Of a DNA stretch of 35,214 nt, positions 7,755 through 16,378 are shown piece after piece. The translations under genes were made by a program, and so were the position numbers. Source of the stretch: an uncultured Acidimicrobiia bacterium (GTDB taxonomy: Bacteria > Actinomycetota > Acidimicrobiia > Acidimicrobiales > SZUA-35); contig CALACD010000040.1 of assembly GCA_937890445.1 (NCBI GenBank), forward strand, positions 1-35,214, read 5' to 3'. The notes under the pieces were generated by a model. The model had not been told where the DNA came from, searched no databases, and worked only from the letters and a program-made list of their open reading frames with translations. Within the stretch, counting starts at the first letter, position 1. Every line of letters starts with the position of its first letter.

Positions 7755-9884
7755 TCATCGATCGGCCCCCACTGACTGTTCGAGGAACTCTAGCTGGACT
7801 AATAGCAAATTCTTGGCGATCGATTCCTGCGGCGTCATGTGGGTGACACCCGAGAGCGGCAGGACCGAATGAGGCCGACCTGCGCCCAGCAACGCCGTCG
7901 ACAGTTGCAGGGTGTGAGCGGCAACCACATTGTCATCGGCCAGGCCATGGATGAGCAGGAGAGGGCGGGTCAGCCGATCGGCTTCGAGGATCAGATCGGT
8001 CGTGTCGTAGTGCTGGGGGTAGGTCTCGGGATGCCCCAGGTAACGTTCGGTGTAGTGCGTGTCGTAGAGACGCCAGCTGGTGACAGGTGCGCCGGCGATG
8101 GCGGCATGGATCCGGTCGGGTCGACGCAGAACGGCCAGGGCCGCCAGGTAGCCGCCGAACGACCAGCCACGAATGGCCACCCGCGACAGATCGAGCAGGC
8201 CGGTGTCCTGGGCGATCCGATCCAGGGCCGTGATCTGATCGTCGAGTACCGGTTGGGCCAGATCTCCCCAGACAGCCCGTTCGAAACGAGGGCCGCGCCC
8301 CGGGGTGCCACGACCATCGGTGACCACCACGGCGAAACCCTGGTCGGCGAACCACTGGGAGACCAGGTGAGGGGCGTGTGCCTTGAGGACTCGCTGGGCA
8401 TGGGGCCCGCCGTAGGGGTCGAGCAGGACCGGCAGCGGCGTCGTTCCGTCGTGATCAGGCGGGAAGAAGACGGCCGAACGCAGGTCGTCGCCCGAGCCGA
8501 CGAAACGGGGCCGGGCAACGATCGTGGGGGGCTCGGCGAAGCTTCGTATTCGCGGTCCGTCGACGCCGATTCCAGCCACCGAGGCTGGTTCCTGCGGTGT
8601 CGCCGACAGCACCACCATGGTTCCGCCGCCGATCACCGCGTGATGCGTGCCCGGTGCCGAGGTGACCATGGTGGTCCCCGAACCGTCCACGGCGACCACG
8701 GCGACGTGGATTTCGGTGGGGTCGGTCCACACCGTGACCATGATGCCCCCGGCAACATCGCCGAGGACGGATCGAACGTTCACGTCGGGCGAGCTGATGA
8801 TGCGCCCGTCGAGGCACAATGCACGAACACCGCCGTTCCCGGTGTCGTCGGGTTCGGTGGTGCGATCCTCGATCGTCACGAGGCCATGGTCGGTCCACCG
8901 AGGTGCGCCCGGCATCAACTCGACCCAGACCGGATCGGTGATGCGGTGCATCTCGGTGAGTTCCCCGACGGTATGACCGTCGTCGCCGAGGTCGAGTGCT
9001 GCGATGCTGACCAGTCGCTGGTCTCGGGTCTGGCGGACGATCAGTGGCGGGCGATCCTCGACCCAGACGACATCGGCCAAGTACTCGAAGTCTTCGCCCT
9101 CCTCCTCGCCCCGTGTCCAGCCGACTTCCTGGGTCGCTCCCCCGAGATCGGTCAGTACCAGCCCGACCCGGGCATTGCCCGATCCGGCTGCCGGGTAGCG
9201 GATCGGCACCGGAGGGGTGGCCGGTCGGGCAGGGTCACCGATCCACCATTCGCTGACGGGTCCCTGATCGACATGGGCCACCAGCAGCTGTTGGCCGTCA
9301 GGTGACCACCAGTAGCCGTGCGAGCGGCCCATTTCCTCGGCTGCGATGAACTCGGCCCGACCCCAGGACGTGAGGATGTCGTCGTCGCCCAGGAGACGGC
9401 GATCACTGCCAGGGGCTTCGGGATCGGTCAAGCGCAGCTCGTCCCCGCTGACGTAGGCGATGATCGTGCCGGTGGGATCGAAACGAGGATCGAAGACCGC
9501 ATCGGCTGTCTCCACGATGGTGGTCTTGCCCGTGTCCAGATCGGCTACGAACAGTGATCCGGCGAGAGCGAACGCAGCTCGTTGGGCCGACGCGTCGGTC
9601 GAGTAGGCCACGATCCCACTGGCGGACTCCCGGGCTCGCTCTCGGCGGGCGCGCTCGGCCGCTGGCAGCGCGTCGCTTCCGTCACTCAGCAGCCCAGGAT
9701 CGACGAGCAACGTTTCTTCGCCGGTGGCGACGTCGAAACGCCAGAGACACAGCAGCGGATCCCGACCCGAGCGCGACCGTAGGAAGTAGACCTGATCGCC
9801 CGAAGGGGAGACGACGAAGTTGCGGGGCACCCCGAGCGTGAAGCGGCGGGTAGCGGCGTATTGGGAAGGAAAGTCCACGGGCAT
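7755..9884 (-). CDS. S9B (dipeptidyl-peptidase IV-like) prolyl oligopeptidase family peptidase
   Basis: A serine peptidase that would remove N-terminal dipeptides, usually X-Pro. The 709-aa protein has an N-terminal beta-propeller (about 20-440) and a C-terminal alpha/beta-hydrolase domain. The triad is visible: nucleophile S575 in GWSFGGY, Asp in HGLADDNV (about 650), His about 682 in SGVTHMT. The paired glutamates E183-E184 (AAEEMGRSHGYWWSPDG) match the N-terminus-binding motif of DPP-IV, which separates it from endo-acting oligopeptidases. No signal peptide is seen, so it is probably cytoplasmic. It is followed 62 bp later by rsgA and preceded by the acyltransferase, all on the minus strand. 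Confidence 0.92.
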   Translation of the reverse strand: MPVDFPSQYAATRRFTLGVPRNFVVSPSGDQVYFLRSRSGRDPLLCLWRFDVATGEETLLVDPGLLSDGSDALPAAERARRERARESASGIVAYSTDASAQRAAFALAGSLFVADLDTGKTTIVETADAVFDPRFDPTGTIIAYVSGDELRLTDPEAPGSDRRLLGDDDILTSWGRAEFIAAEEMGRSHGYWWSPDGQQLLVAHVDQGPVSEWWIGDPARPATPPVPIRYPAAGSGNARVGLVLTDLGGATQEVGWTRGEEEGEDFEYLADVVWVEDRPPLIVRQTRDQRLVSIAALDLGDDGHTVGELTEMHRITDPVWVELMPGAPRWTDHGLVTIEDRTTEPDDTGNGGVRALCLDGRIISSPDVNVRSVLGDVAGGIMVTVWTDPTEIHVAVVAVDGSGTTMVTSAPGTHHAVIGGGTMVVLSATPQEPASVAGIGVDGPRIRSFAEPPTIVARPRFVGSGDDLRSAVFFPPDHDGTTPLPVLLDPYGGPHAQRVLKAHAPHLVSQWFADQGFAVVVTDGRGTPGRGPRFERAVWGDLAQPVLDDQITALDRIAQDTGLLDLSRVAIRGWSFGGYLAALAVLRRPDRIHAAIAGAPVTSWRLYDTHYTERYLGHPETYPQHYDTTDLILEADRLTRPLLLIHGLADDNVVAAHTLQLSTALLGAGRPHSVLPLSGVTHMTPQESIAKNLLLVQLEFLEQSVGADR

Positions 9885-9962
9885 GGGGTGTTTGGTCGGA
9901 GGTCACGATCGAGCGATCGCAACGTTCGTTCGAGTGGTTCGAGCGGAACCGTGCGAAGGACG

Positions 9963-11378
9963 CTACCGAATCTTTGGCCGTCGCACCCCGAGGTCGACCC
10001 AACCTCGAGCCACGCAGCGAACGAATTCATCAGGATCCGTGATGGCGACAGGATCGATGTGAAGGCCGATGAAGGCAGTGTCGTTGTACGAGAGCATGGT
10101 GATGTTGCTGGCCGTGCCGGCGACCGGACCGAGGGGCAACAATTCGAGAATGGCTCGTCCCGCGAACCACAGCGGGATCGGAGGGCCAGGCAGATTGCTG
10201 GTCGAGATGTCGACCTTCGCCGTCTGCTCCATCGCTGCTGCCGAAGCCAACGGCCCCGGGATGAGGCCGGCCAACCCGGTCAGGGGTCCCAGGATGCCCT
10301 GCGAACCCGAAAGGTGCTGTCGGCGTTGTGCGATCTGATCGCGAACGGCGAGGAGTTGTACGTCGACGTCGGACGGACCTCCGGGGAGGGAGATGGCCGT
10401 CGGGATGACGGCATTGTGTGCGTCGGGGTCCCCCTCTCGGCGAGTGCTGACGACGACGGTTGCCGACACGAGGGGGAGCTCGACGCCGCTGACGCTGTGA
10501 TAGGCAACGACTCCCCGAGCACATGCCGTCACGAACAGGTCGTTGATCGAGTGGCCGTGATCGGCTGCTGCCCGCTTGACCTCGGCCAGCGGGAGCGACA
10601 GGAACCGTGACCGTCGGTTGCGTGACCGGGCGGTCCACAACGGAGAGACCGAGGGCTGCGTGATCTGGGTTGCCAACGATCGGGCTGCTGCCGCTGCGTC
10701 CTGACCGGCGGTGACTGCTCGGAGGGGGTCGACGGCACCTGCAGCTTGGCCGAGGAGCCCGAGAAGTCGTTCGGCGCCGCCTCGGATGCCCGATGAGCGC
10801 GTGCCCTGCTGTTCGTCGGTCACCTCTCGGAGCTCGGTCAGGAAGCCGGCGAGGTCGACGGTGGGCGGGGGCGGAGCATCCTCGCCGAACTCGAGCATGT
10901 GCTCGGCCAGTTTCAGGGCCCCCTGGCCGTCGGCGATGGAGTGGTGGAACTTGGAGACGAGGGCCGCCCTGCCCCGCGGGAGGCCAGTGATGATGGTCCA
11001 GGACCACAAGGGCCGGGTTCGATCGAAGGGGTCGGCGATCAGTTGGGTTGCGAGCTCGAGGAGTGCGGCTTGACTGGCGGGATGCGCAAGGCGAACGAAA
11101 CGTACGTGCGCGTCGAGATCGAACGTGCGATCCAGCCCCCAGTGGGGGGTGCCGAGTGGTAGAGGGGCTTCGAACACTCGCTCCCGAAGCTCCGCAAGAG
11201 CGACGACGGCCTTGGCCGCGGTGGCTCGAACCCGATCGGGATCTGGCGCGGCGTCGAGAACCACGATGGCGGCCATGGTCGAGGCCAGATTCGGATTCTG
11301 CTCGAGATTCCACAGCAGCGTTTCGGTATCGGTCAACCGGCGGGGCACGGCGGGTCGGGGAGGCGGGGCGCTCGTCAC
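9963..11378 (-). CDS. Wax ester synthase/acyl-CoA:diacylglycerol acyltransferase (WS/DGAT family)
   Basis: Transfers an acyl group from acyl-CoA to diacylglycerol or a fatty alcohol, making storage lipid. The 471-aa length is normal for the family. The catalytic HHxxxDG motif is HHSIADG (145-151). Other family marks are PLW (123-125), the C-terminal STSNLPGP block and NITMLSYND. The GTG at 11378 is used by default; CATGAT 6 nt upstream is only a weak -10 match. It begins the minus-strand run and is divergent from the ferredoxin gene across a 224-bp region with inverted repeats. The 427-aa minus-strand ORF inside it is an Arg/Pro-rich shadow. Confidence 0.92.
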   Translation of the reverse strand: MTSAPPPRPAVPRRLTDTETLLWNLEQNPNLASTMAAIVVLDAAPDPDRVRATAAKAVVALAELRERVFEAPLPLGTPHWGLDRTFDLDAHVRFVRLAHPASQAALLELATQLIADPFDRTRPLWSWTIITGLPRGRAALVSKFHHSIADGQGALKLAEHMLEFGEDAPPPPTVDLAGFLTELREVTDEQQGTRSSGIRGGAERLLGLLGQAAGAVDPLRAVTAGQDAAAAARSLATQITQPSVSPLWTARSRNRRSRFLSLPLAEVKRAAADHGHSINDLFVTACARGVVAYHSVSGVELPLVSATVVVSTRREGDPDAHNAVIPTAISLPGGPSDVDVQLLAVRDQIAQRRQHLSGSQGILGPLTGLAGLIPGPLASAAAMEQTAKVDISTSNLPGPPIPLWFAGRAILELLPLGPVAGTASNITMLSYNDTAFIGLHIDPVAITDPDEFVRCVARGWVDLGVRRPKIR

Positions 11379-11463
11379 CGAGTCATCATGACGCCGTTGG
11401 GGACCGGCGCGCCTGGCCCGAGGAGAAAATCAGTGGCCGGATCGCTGTCGCCGGGCCGGGGTT

Positions 11464-11551
11464 TGGTTCGGAGTTCAGAACCAGCTCGTCGAGCGGTTAG
11501 GCTGATCGAGACCAACGACGTCATCTTGGCGATTGGTCATGACGTCGGTGG
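11464..11551. promoter_or_regulatory. Two inverted repeats in the WS/DGAT-ferredoxin divergent region
   Basis: TGGTTC-N8-GAACCA (11464-11483) is followed by CCAACGACGTCAT-N14-ATGACGTCGGTGG (11512-11551), the latter a 13-bp inverted repeat with one mismatch. They sit between two divergent starts, where operators are expected. I do not recognise the binding protein. Confidence 0.45.
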
Positions 11552-11602
11552 GCCTGCCGATAGGGCTGGTACACAAAACAGCGAGACGAGGTGTCACGGA
11601 AA

Positions 11603-11872
11603 ATGGTGAAGGTCTGGATCGATCAGGATCTCTGCACGGGCGATGGTCTCTGCGCCGAGATCGCTCCCGATGTGTTCTTCGGAATGGACGATGGCCTGTA
11701 TTACGTGAAGGAGGCTGCCGCCAATTTCGGAACCGAGAAGCTGTTCGACGGATCGGCCAATCCGGCCGGCGCCGAAGGTATGGCCCGCGTTCCTGACGGT
11801 GGTCTCGATCGAGTGATCGAATCGGCCGAAGAATGCCCGGGCGAGTGCATCTTCATCGACATCGAGGACTGA
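11603..11872 (+). CDS. Small ferredoxin with CxxDxxC cluster motif
   Basis: A cytoplasmic one-electron carrier of 89 aa. Numbering from the ATG at 11603: the cluster motif is C11-x2-D14-x2-C17 (CTGDGLC), with C78 in EECPGEC as the distal ligand and an extra C82. In [4Fe-4S] relatives the middle position is Cys. In actinobacterial [3Fe-4S] ferredoxins it is non-Cys, and in Pyrococcus furiosus ferredoxin an Asp here is a ligand. The middle (about 36-68) is longer than in the usual 60-70-aa proteins. GAGGTG 9 nt upstream supports the ATG over the GTG at 11591. No cytochrome P450 or reductase partner lies in the window. Confidence 0.88.
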   Translation: MVKVWIDQDLCTGDGLCAEIAPDVFFGMDDGLYYVKEAAANFGTEKLFDGSANPAGAEGMARVPDGGLDRVIESAEECPGECIFIDIED

Positions 11873-12037
11873 TCAGCACAGGCTCGGGATGATCCGATCG
11901 ATGGCGCGGCCACCAGGTACGCCACGGTCACTCGGCCCGGACTGAGAGGCCCCGGGCACGGCGTCAGTTCACGGCCGTCCGAAACGGAGCCGATGCGATG
12001 GGTCCAACGACCCCGTCGCCATTTCGAGAGTCCCGCA

Positions 12038-12071
12038 GGGCTGGGCCGAAAGGCTCAGCTCTTGTCGTTTT
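12038..12071 (+). terminator. Intrinsic terminator-like hairpin 17 nt before the cell-wall operon
   Basis: GGGCTGGGCC-GAAA-GGCTCAGCTC can form a 10-bp stem (two G-U pairs) with a GNRA tetraloop, followed by TTGTCGTTTT. It points toward the + operon and ends just before its ribosome binding site. It either ends the ferredoxin transcript, whose stop is 165 bp upstream, or acts as an attenuator of the PBP operon. Confidence 0.6.
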
Positions 12072-12088
12072 GGGCCGATGGGAGCTGA

Positions 12089-13006
12089 GTGCGCGTCCTC
12101 AATCTCGCTCTCGCCGGCCTCCTGTTCGCCTGCCTCGTGGTGATGTGGTCGCAACGCGCCGGAGTCGTGGAGGCCTACACCGATCCGCGCCCGCCTCTCG
12201 AGCTTCGCTTCGATGGACTGGATCTCGTCGTCGAGACCGCAGCCTCGACGCCGTCGCCGTACCTGCTCGAACGACCCCTTCCGCTGGTGGTCCCGATGCC
12301 GGGTCCGTTGGGTGCGGCCGAACCGGAACCGGTGCTTCTCACGGGAGGTACCGCAGAGATCGGAGGTCTGGTGCTGGGCCCCGATGGCCCGGTCGCAGGC
12401 GCCACCGTTCGCGTCGAGCGTCACACGGCGGCAGGATCGGTAGCCGTGGATCTGGTGACCGATGCCGACGGCACCTGGAAGCTGGATGGGCTCCTTGGTG
12501 GGCGATTCCGGGTCCGATCCTTCGTCCCGGGGTTGTTGATGCAGCGCTCTCCCGACGTGTTCTTTCTCGACGAGAATGGCAGATTCCGAACCGACGCACT
12601 GCTCGAAGGGCCCAGCTCGATTCCCGTTCTGGAAGCCCACCACGTCGACACCGTCACCGTCGGAGACGCGGGCCCCGTTGTCTTCACGGCCGGTCTCGAG
12701 TTGGTCGATGCCGAGGGCAGGTTGGTGCTCATGCCCCAGGATCGCCTGCAGCTGGGGATCTCGTTGATCGGGCCGGTCACCTTGTTGTCGGCCAACACCG
12801 TGCGGACCAATGAATTCGGAGCAGGTTCGTTCCTGATCTCGTGCCAGGACGTTGGTCCGGTGACCGCCCTCTTGGCCCAGGTTCTCGACGAGACGCAGTC
12901 CTTTCCCCTGTTCGATTGTGTGCCGCTTCCCGAGCTTGCCGATCCCGACAGCACGGTTTCCGACAGCACTGGCCCTGGCGTCGAAGGAGTGATCGGCGGT
13001 GATTAG
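12089..13006 (+). CDS. Membrane-anchored extracellular protein with carboxypeptidase regulatory-like beta-sandwich
   Basis: A 305-aa protein of unknown function. An N-terminal signal anchor (LNLALAGLLFACLVVMW) is followed by about 60 residues rich in Pro, then a beta-sandwich of the carboxypeptidase-regulatory/CNA-B type (about 91-150, GGLVLGPDGPVAGATVRVERH...DADGTWKLDGLLGGRFRVRSF). A second beta-rich region runs to about 290 with two Cys near the C-terminal half. The start is GTG, with GGGAG a few nt upstream. The last 8 bp overlap the start of the class A PBP, so the two are translationally coupled. An outside-facing role alongside the PBP is inferred from this linkage. Confidence 0.75.
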   Translation: MRVLNLALAGLLFACLVVMWSQRAGVVEAYTDPRPPLELRFDGLDLVVETAASTPSPYLLERPLPLVVPMPGPLGAAEPEPVLLTGGTAEIGGLVLGPDGPVAGATVRVERHTAAGSVAVDLVTDADGTWKLDGLLGGRFRVRSFVPGLLMQRSPDVFFLDENGRFRTDALLEGPSSIPVLEAHHVDTVTVGDAGPVVFTAGLELVDAEGRLVLMPQDRLQLGISLIGPVTLLSANTVRTNEFGAGSFLISCQDVGPVTALLAQVLDETQSFPLFDCVPLPELADPDSTVSDSTGPGVEGVIGGD

Positions 13007-15188
13007 CTCTCGTGCCGATCGCTTCGCCGGCAAGTTGCAGACGGTCGTGCGATTGTTTGCTGCCGTCGCGCTGTCGGCCATCGTCGTGCCCCCGGTGGCT
13101 GCCGGTGTCGCCGCGGTCACGATCTTCAAGGCGCCGCTTCCCGGTGAGTTGCCCGATCAGCGACCCAACTTCGTGGCTGTTCCCTCACTGGTGCTCGACC
13201 GTGACGGCAACGAGATCGGGCAGTTCCGCGGCTTCGATCGCACGGTCGAAGTCGTTCCGTCGGATATTCCCGACACCATCAAGGATGCCGTGGTGGCAAT
13301 CGAGGATCGTCGCTTCTGGGAACACGACGGCGTCGACCTCGAGGGAGTTGCTCGAGCGGCCCGGGTCAATCTGGAACTCGGCGAAGTGGCCCAGGGTGGC
13401 TCGACGATCACGCAGCAGTACATCAAGAACGTCTATCTCACCGGTGAGCGCTCCTTCGAGCGGAAGTTTCGCGAGGCCCTTCTGGCCACCGAACTCGAGA
13501 CGCAGCTGACCAAGGACGAGATTCTCTTCAACTATCTGGAGACCGTCTACTTCGGGTCGGGAGCGTATGGGGTCGGTGCCGCAGCGGAGGTGTACTTCGA
13601 CAAACCGGTCTCCGAACTGGACGTGTCGGAGGCAGCAACGTTGGCCGGAGTGATCCAGGCTCCGACGCAGCTCTCGCCTCGGGTCAACCTCGAAGCGGCT
13701 GAGGAACGCCGAAAGCTGGTGCTCCAGGCCATGCTCGATGTGGGGTACATCACCGTGGACGACTACGACCGCCAGGCAGCTCGGCAGTTGTGGGAGGTCG
13801 CCAACGGCAACCGACCCGACGGACCGGTCACCGTGATCGCTCCTCCACCGTTGAAGGGGGCATCGGACCATCCCTACTTCGTCGACTGGATCGAACGCCA
13901 GATGTTGGATCTGGTCGGCCCGGATCAGCTGTATCGAGGTGGGTTGACGATCCAGACAACGATCGATACACCCCTTCAGGAACGGGCCGAGGACGTGGTG
14001 GCGGCCCGACTCGAGAACACCGAGTACCCCATCGAGATGAGCATGACGTCGATCGATCCAAGGACGGGGCAGGTCCTCACCATGGTTGGTGGACGGGATT
14101 ACGGGACCAGCCAGGTCAATCTGGCCACGGGGGGAAGCACCGGGTTCCAACCAGGTAGTGCGTTCAAGCCGATCGTGTTGGCCGAAGCATTCCGCCGAGG
14201 CATCGGTCCCGAGACCGTCTACCCAGCCCCGGCGACGTGGGATGTCCCCGGCTGCACCGGCGAGAGCTGCACCATCAGCAACTATGACAACAGCGAACGC
14301 GAACCGATGTCGTTGCGCCAGGCCATGGCCGACTCGGTCAACACGGTCTTCGCCCAACTGATCACCGATGTCTCGGTCTCCGACACCATCGATCTGGCCA
14401 GACAACTCGGTTTCACACGCTTCACCGAAAGTACGCCCTACGGGGCCAGTGTGGCGCTGGGAGCGGTGGAGACCTCTCCACTGGAGATGGCGTCGGCGTA
14501 CGGTACGTTCGCGAACCGTGGTGTCCGATTCGAGCCGGTCGGGATCCTGAGGGTGGTCGATCCGGACGGAAACGTGCTGATCGACAACACGGCGGCACCG
14601 GGAACCCGAGTCCTGGAGCAGAATCAGGCCGACAATGTCACCGCGGTCCTCGAGGGCGTGGTTCTCGACGGAACCGGGACCCGGGCTTCGGTTGCCGGCC
14701 ACGCCATCGCAGGCAAGACGGGTACGACCCAGGCCTATCGGGCGGCCTGGTTCGTGGGGTACAGCCCAACACTGACCACTGCGGTCTGGATGGGGTATGC
14801 CGATCGCCTCGACTCGTTGTTCGACGTCAACGGCGTTTCCCAGGTGACCGGTGGCAGCCACCCAGCCATTGCCTTCCGTGAGTTCATGGCCGCCGCGCTT
14901 GCCGGCCGGCCGGGTGACGCGTTCCCCGAGCCCCAGGAGCTCGACGTTTCGGTCGAGTCCAATGGCGACTTCGAGCCACAACGCCAAGAGGCCACGGTGG
15001 TGGGTACCCGCGACGTACCGCTGACGCTCCCGGACGCCTGCCGCGGTCCGTGCGTCATCTCCAATGTGCCGCTGCCCCCCCTCGTTGCTCCACCGACGAC
15101 CGCAGTTCCTGGGCCTGCGCCCACGCAATCCTCGATTCCCGGTCCGGCAACGTCGGCCCCGCCGGTCTCCAACGGAGAGAACCCATGA
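12999..15188 (+). CDS. Class A penicillin-binding protein (transglycosylase/transpeptidase)
   Basis: Bifunctional peptidoglycan synthase, 729 aa, type II membrane protein: TM about 17-43, then outside domains. GT51 glycosyltransferase about 62-240 with catalytic Glu102 in AIEDRRFWEHDG and GGSTITQQYIKN (133-144). Transpeptidase about 345-620 with active-site S387 (SAFK), SVN (446-448) and KTGTT (573-577), all intact. The Pro/Thr/Ser-rich tail after about 690 is likely disordered. The GTG at 12999 overlaps the upstream gene by 8 bp, and the stop overlaps the next gene as ATGA, making a three-gene translationally coupled unit. The fixed pairing with two unusual outside proteins suggests dedicated regulators. 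Confidence 0.96.
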   Translation: MISSRADRFAGKLQTVVRLFAAVALSAIVVPPVAAGVAAVTIFKAPLPGELPDQRPNFVAVPSLVLDRDGNEIGQFRGFDRTVEVVPSDIPDTIKDAVVAIEDRRFWEHDGVDLEGVARAARVNLELGEVAQGGSTITQQYIKNVYLTGERSFERKFREALLATELETQLTKDEILFNYLETVYFGSGAYGVGAAAEVYFDKPVSELDVSEAATLAGVIQAPTQLSPRVNLEAAEERRKLVLQAMLDVGYITVDDYDRQAARQLWEVANGNRPDGPVTVIAPPPLKGASDHPYFVDWIERQMLDLVGPDQLYRGGLTIQTTIDTPLQERAEDVVAARLENTEYPIEMSMTSIDPRTGQVLTMVGGRDYGTSQVNLATGGSTGFQPGSAFKPIVLAEAFRRGIGPETVYPAPATWDVPGCTGESCTISNYDNSEREPMSLRQAMADSVNTVFAQLITDVSVSDTIDLARQLGFTRFTESTPYGASVALGAVETSPLEMASAYGTFANRGVRFEPVGILRVVDPDGNVLIDNTAAPGTRVLEQNQADNVTAVLEGVVLDGTGTRASVAGHAIAGKTGTTQAYRAAWFVGYSPTLTTAVWMGYADRLDSLFDVNGVSQVTGGSHPAIAFREFMAAALAGRPGDAFPEPQELDVSVESNGDFEPQRQEATVVGTRDVPLTLPDACRGPCVISNVPLPPLVAPPTTAVPGPAPTQSSIPGPATSAPPVSNGENP

Positions 15189-16375
15189 CCGCCACTCCAC
15201 GTACTCCTGCCTCGACGTCCACGGCGACGCGGACTCAGCGATCTCGTGCCGTGACGGCATCGAACGCTACCGCGACGGGCTCCAGGACCAGGAAGACGCC
15301 GGTCCAGATCCCGATCGAGGCCGACTCGTCCAGCGGTGCGGCTGGCACCAAGGTTCGACGCATCGGCGGGGTCGCTCCCTTCGTGGCTCCTCCGGGCCGT
15401 TTCGCCCAGCGTCGAGTGACGCGTACCTGGGGTCGCAGAGGCTTCGTTCCGCTGAGTCCGGGCCGCGAGAAGAGGCGTCATCGCATTCTTCCTCGCACGG
15501 TCATCGGCATCTCTTCGATGCTGCTCGCCCTCGGGGTCGGTGCGGCGTTTGCCGGCGCCAGCTTCTACGCCTACTACGACAATCGTCTGGCCCAGAACGA
15601 GCAAGAGGTCGCTCGTTTCGTCGACGGATTCGACGCACAGTTCACCGATGCCTCCGGCTCGCTCGAGCAATTGCGCCTCGATTCCGTCGACGAGATTCGC
15701 GCCGAACTGGCACCGCTGGGCGACTACACGACCGATGCCAAGGGTGTTCTGGGGTTGCCGGGTATTGCTGGTCCGTCGGTTTGGCTGGTCGAGACCCGGA
15801 GCGAGTCGGGCCAGCCCGTCGCAGGGGCTGCCTTCGCCGTGACCGGTCATGAGGGTGGCACCGCGCTGGTGACCAGCCTGCAGGTGGTGATGGCATCAAC
15901 GGTGGATCCTGGCCCCGGTATCACGTTGGTCAAGGGCGATCAGCGGCTGGCGGCGACACTGTGGGCGTGGGATCCGGTGTACGACTTGGCGCTGCTGTTG
16001 GTGGATGAGTCGATACCGCTGCTCGAGGTCGCCTCGCCGTCGGTGCAACGGACTGCGTTGGGCGGTCGAGTCTTCGCCATGAGCGGATTGGGTGGTCAGG
16101 GGGCGACGGCCTCTCCCGGAGTACTCATCGATCGATCGCCATCGGGCCTTCAACACACCGCGACCATTGGCTCGTTCTTCGAGGGAGGTCCCTTGCTGGA
16201 CGGCGAAGGTCGGGTGATCGGCGTTGCCACGTCGAGCTACCGGCCCTTCGGGATCGACCCCGGCCCGGTGGCCCAGGCTCCGGACATCGAGGCGGTGTGC
16301 AGCCGAGTACTGCGGTGCGCCGATGTTCGGTCCGATCTGTCCGTCCAGTTCGAACTGGGTGAAGCCGGCAACTGA
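15185..16375 (+). CDS. HtrA/trypsin-like pseudoprotease, membrane-anchored, coupled to the PBP
   Basis: 396 aa from the ATG that overlaps the PBP stop (ATGA), with GGAGAGA just upstream. The longer track start (15050) lies inside the PBP and is rejected. Layout: basic, disordered cytoplasmic region 1-100; one TM (about 106-131, TVIGISSMLLALGVGAAFAG); short helical stretch; then an S1C/HtrA-like fold with no PDZ domain. Compared with HtrA, the catalytic His position in TNxHVV reads TSLQVV (Gln). The Asp is kept (DPVYDLALL). The NSGGP serine block reads SFFEGGPLLDGEGRVIGVATS (Ser to Glu). It should therefore be inactive as a protease and act as a binding or scaffold domain outside the cell, probably on the partner PBP. 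Confidence 0.8.
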   Translation: MTATPRTPASTSTATRTQRSRAVTASNATATGSRTRKTPVQIPIEADSSSGAAGTKVRRIGGVAPFVAPPGRFAQRRVTRTWGRRGFVPLSPGREKRRHRILPRTVIGISSMLLALGVGAAFAGASFYAYYDNRLAQNEQEVARFVDGFDAQFTDASGSLEQLRLDSVDEIRAELAPLGDYTTDAKGVLGLPGIAGPSVWLVETRSESGQPVAGAAFAVTGHEGGTALVTSLQVVMASTVDPGPGITLVKGDQRLAATLWAWDPVYDLALLLVDESIPLLEVASPSVQRTALGGRVFAMSGLGGQGATASPGVLIDRSPSGLQHTATIGSFFEGGPLLDGEGRVIGVATSSYRPFGIDPGPVAQAPDIEAVCSRVLRCADVRSDLSVQFELGEAGN

Positions 16376-16378
16376 CAC

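Noticed and set aside
7839-9305. 488-aa plus-strand ORF opposite the DPP-IV-like peptidase
   Set aside because: Gly/Asp/Arg/His-rich shadow with no domain; the peptidase triad is on the minus strand.
10030-11313. 427-aa minus-strand ORF inside the WS/DGAT gene
   Set aside because: Frame-shifted shadow, about one quarter Arg, no motif.
11969-13129. 386-aa minus-strand ORF across the terminator and first gene of the PBP operon
   Set aside because: Crosses a real intergenic region and a well-supported start; no domain.
13185-15260. 691-aa minus-strand ORF opposite the PBP gene
   Set aside because: Antisense shadow of a gene with intact GT51 and transpeptidase motifs.
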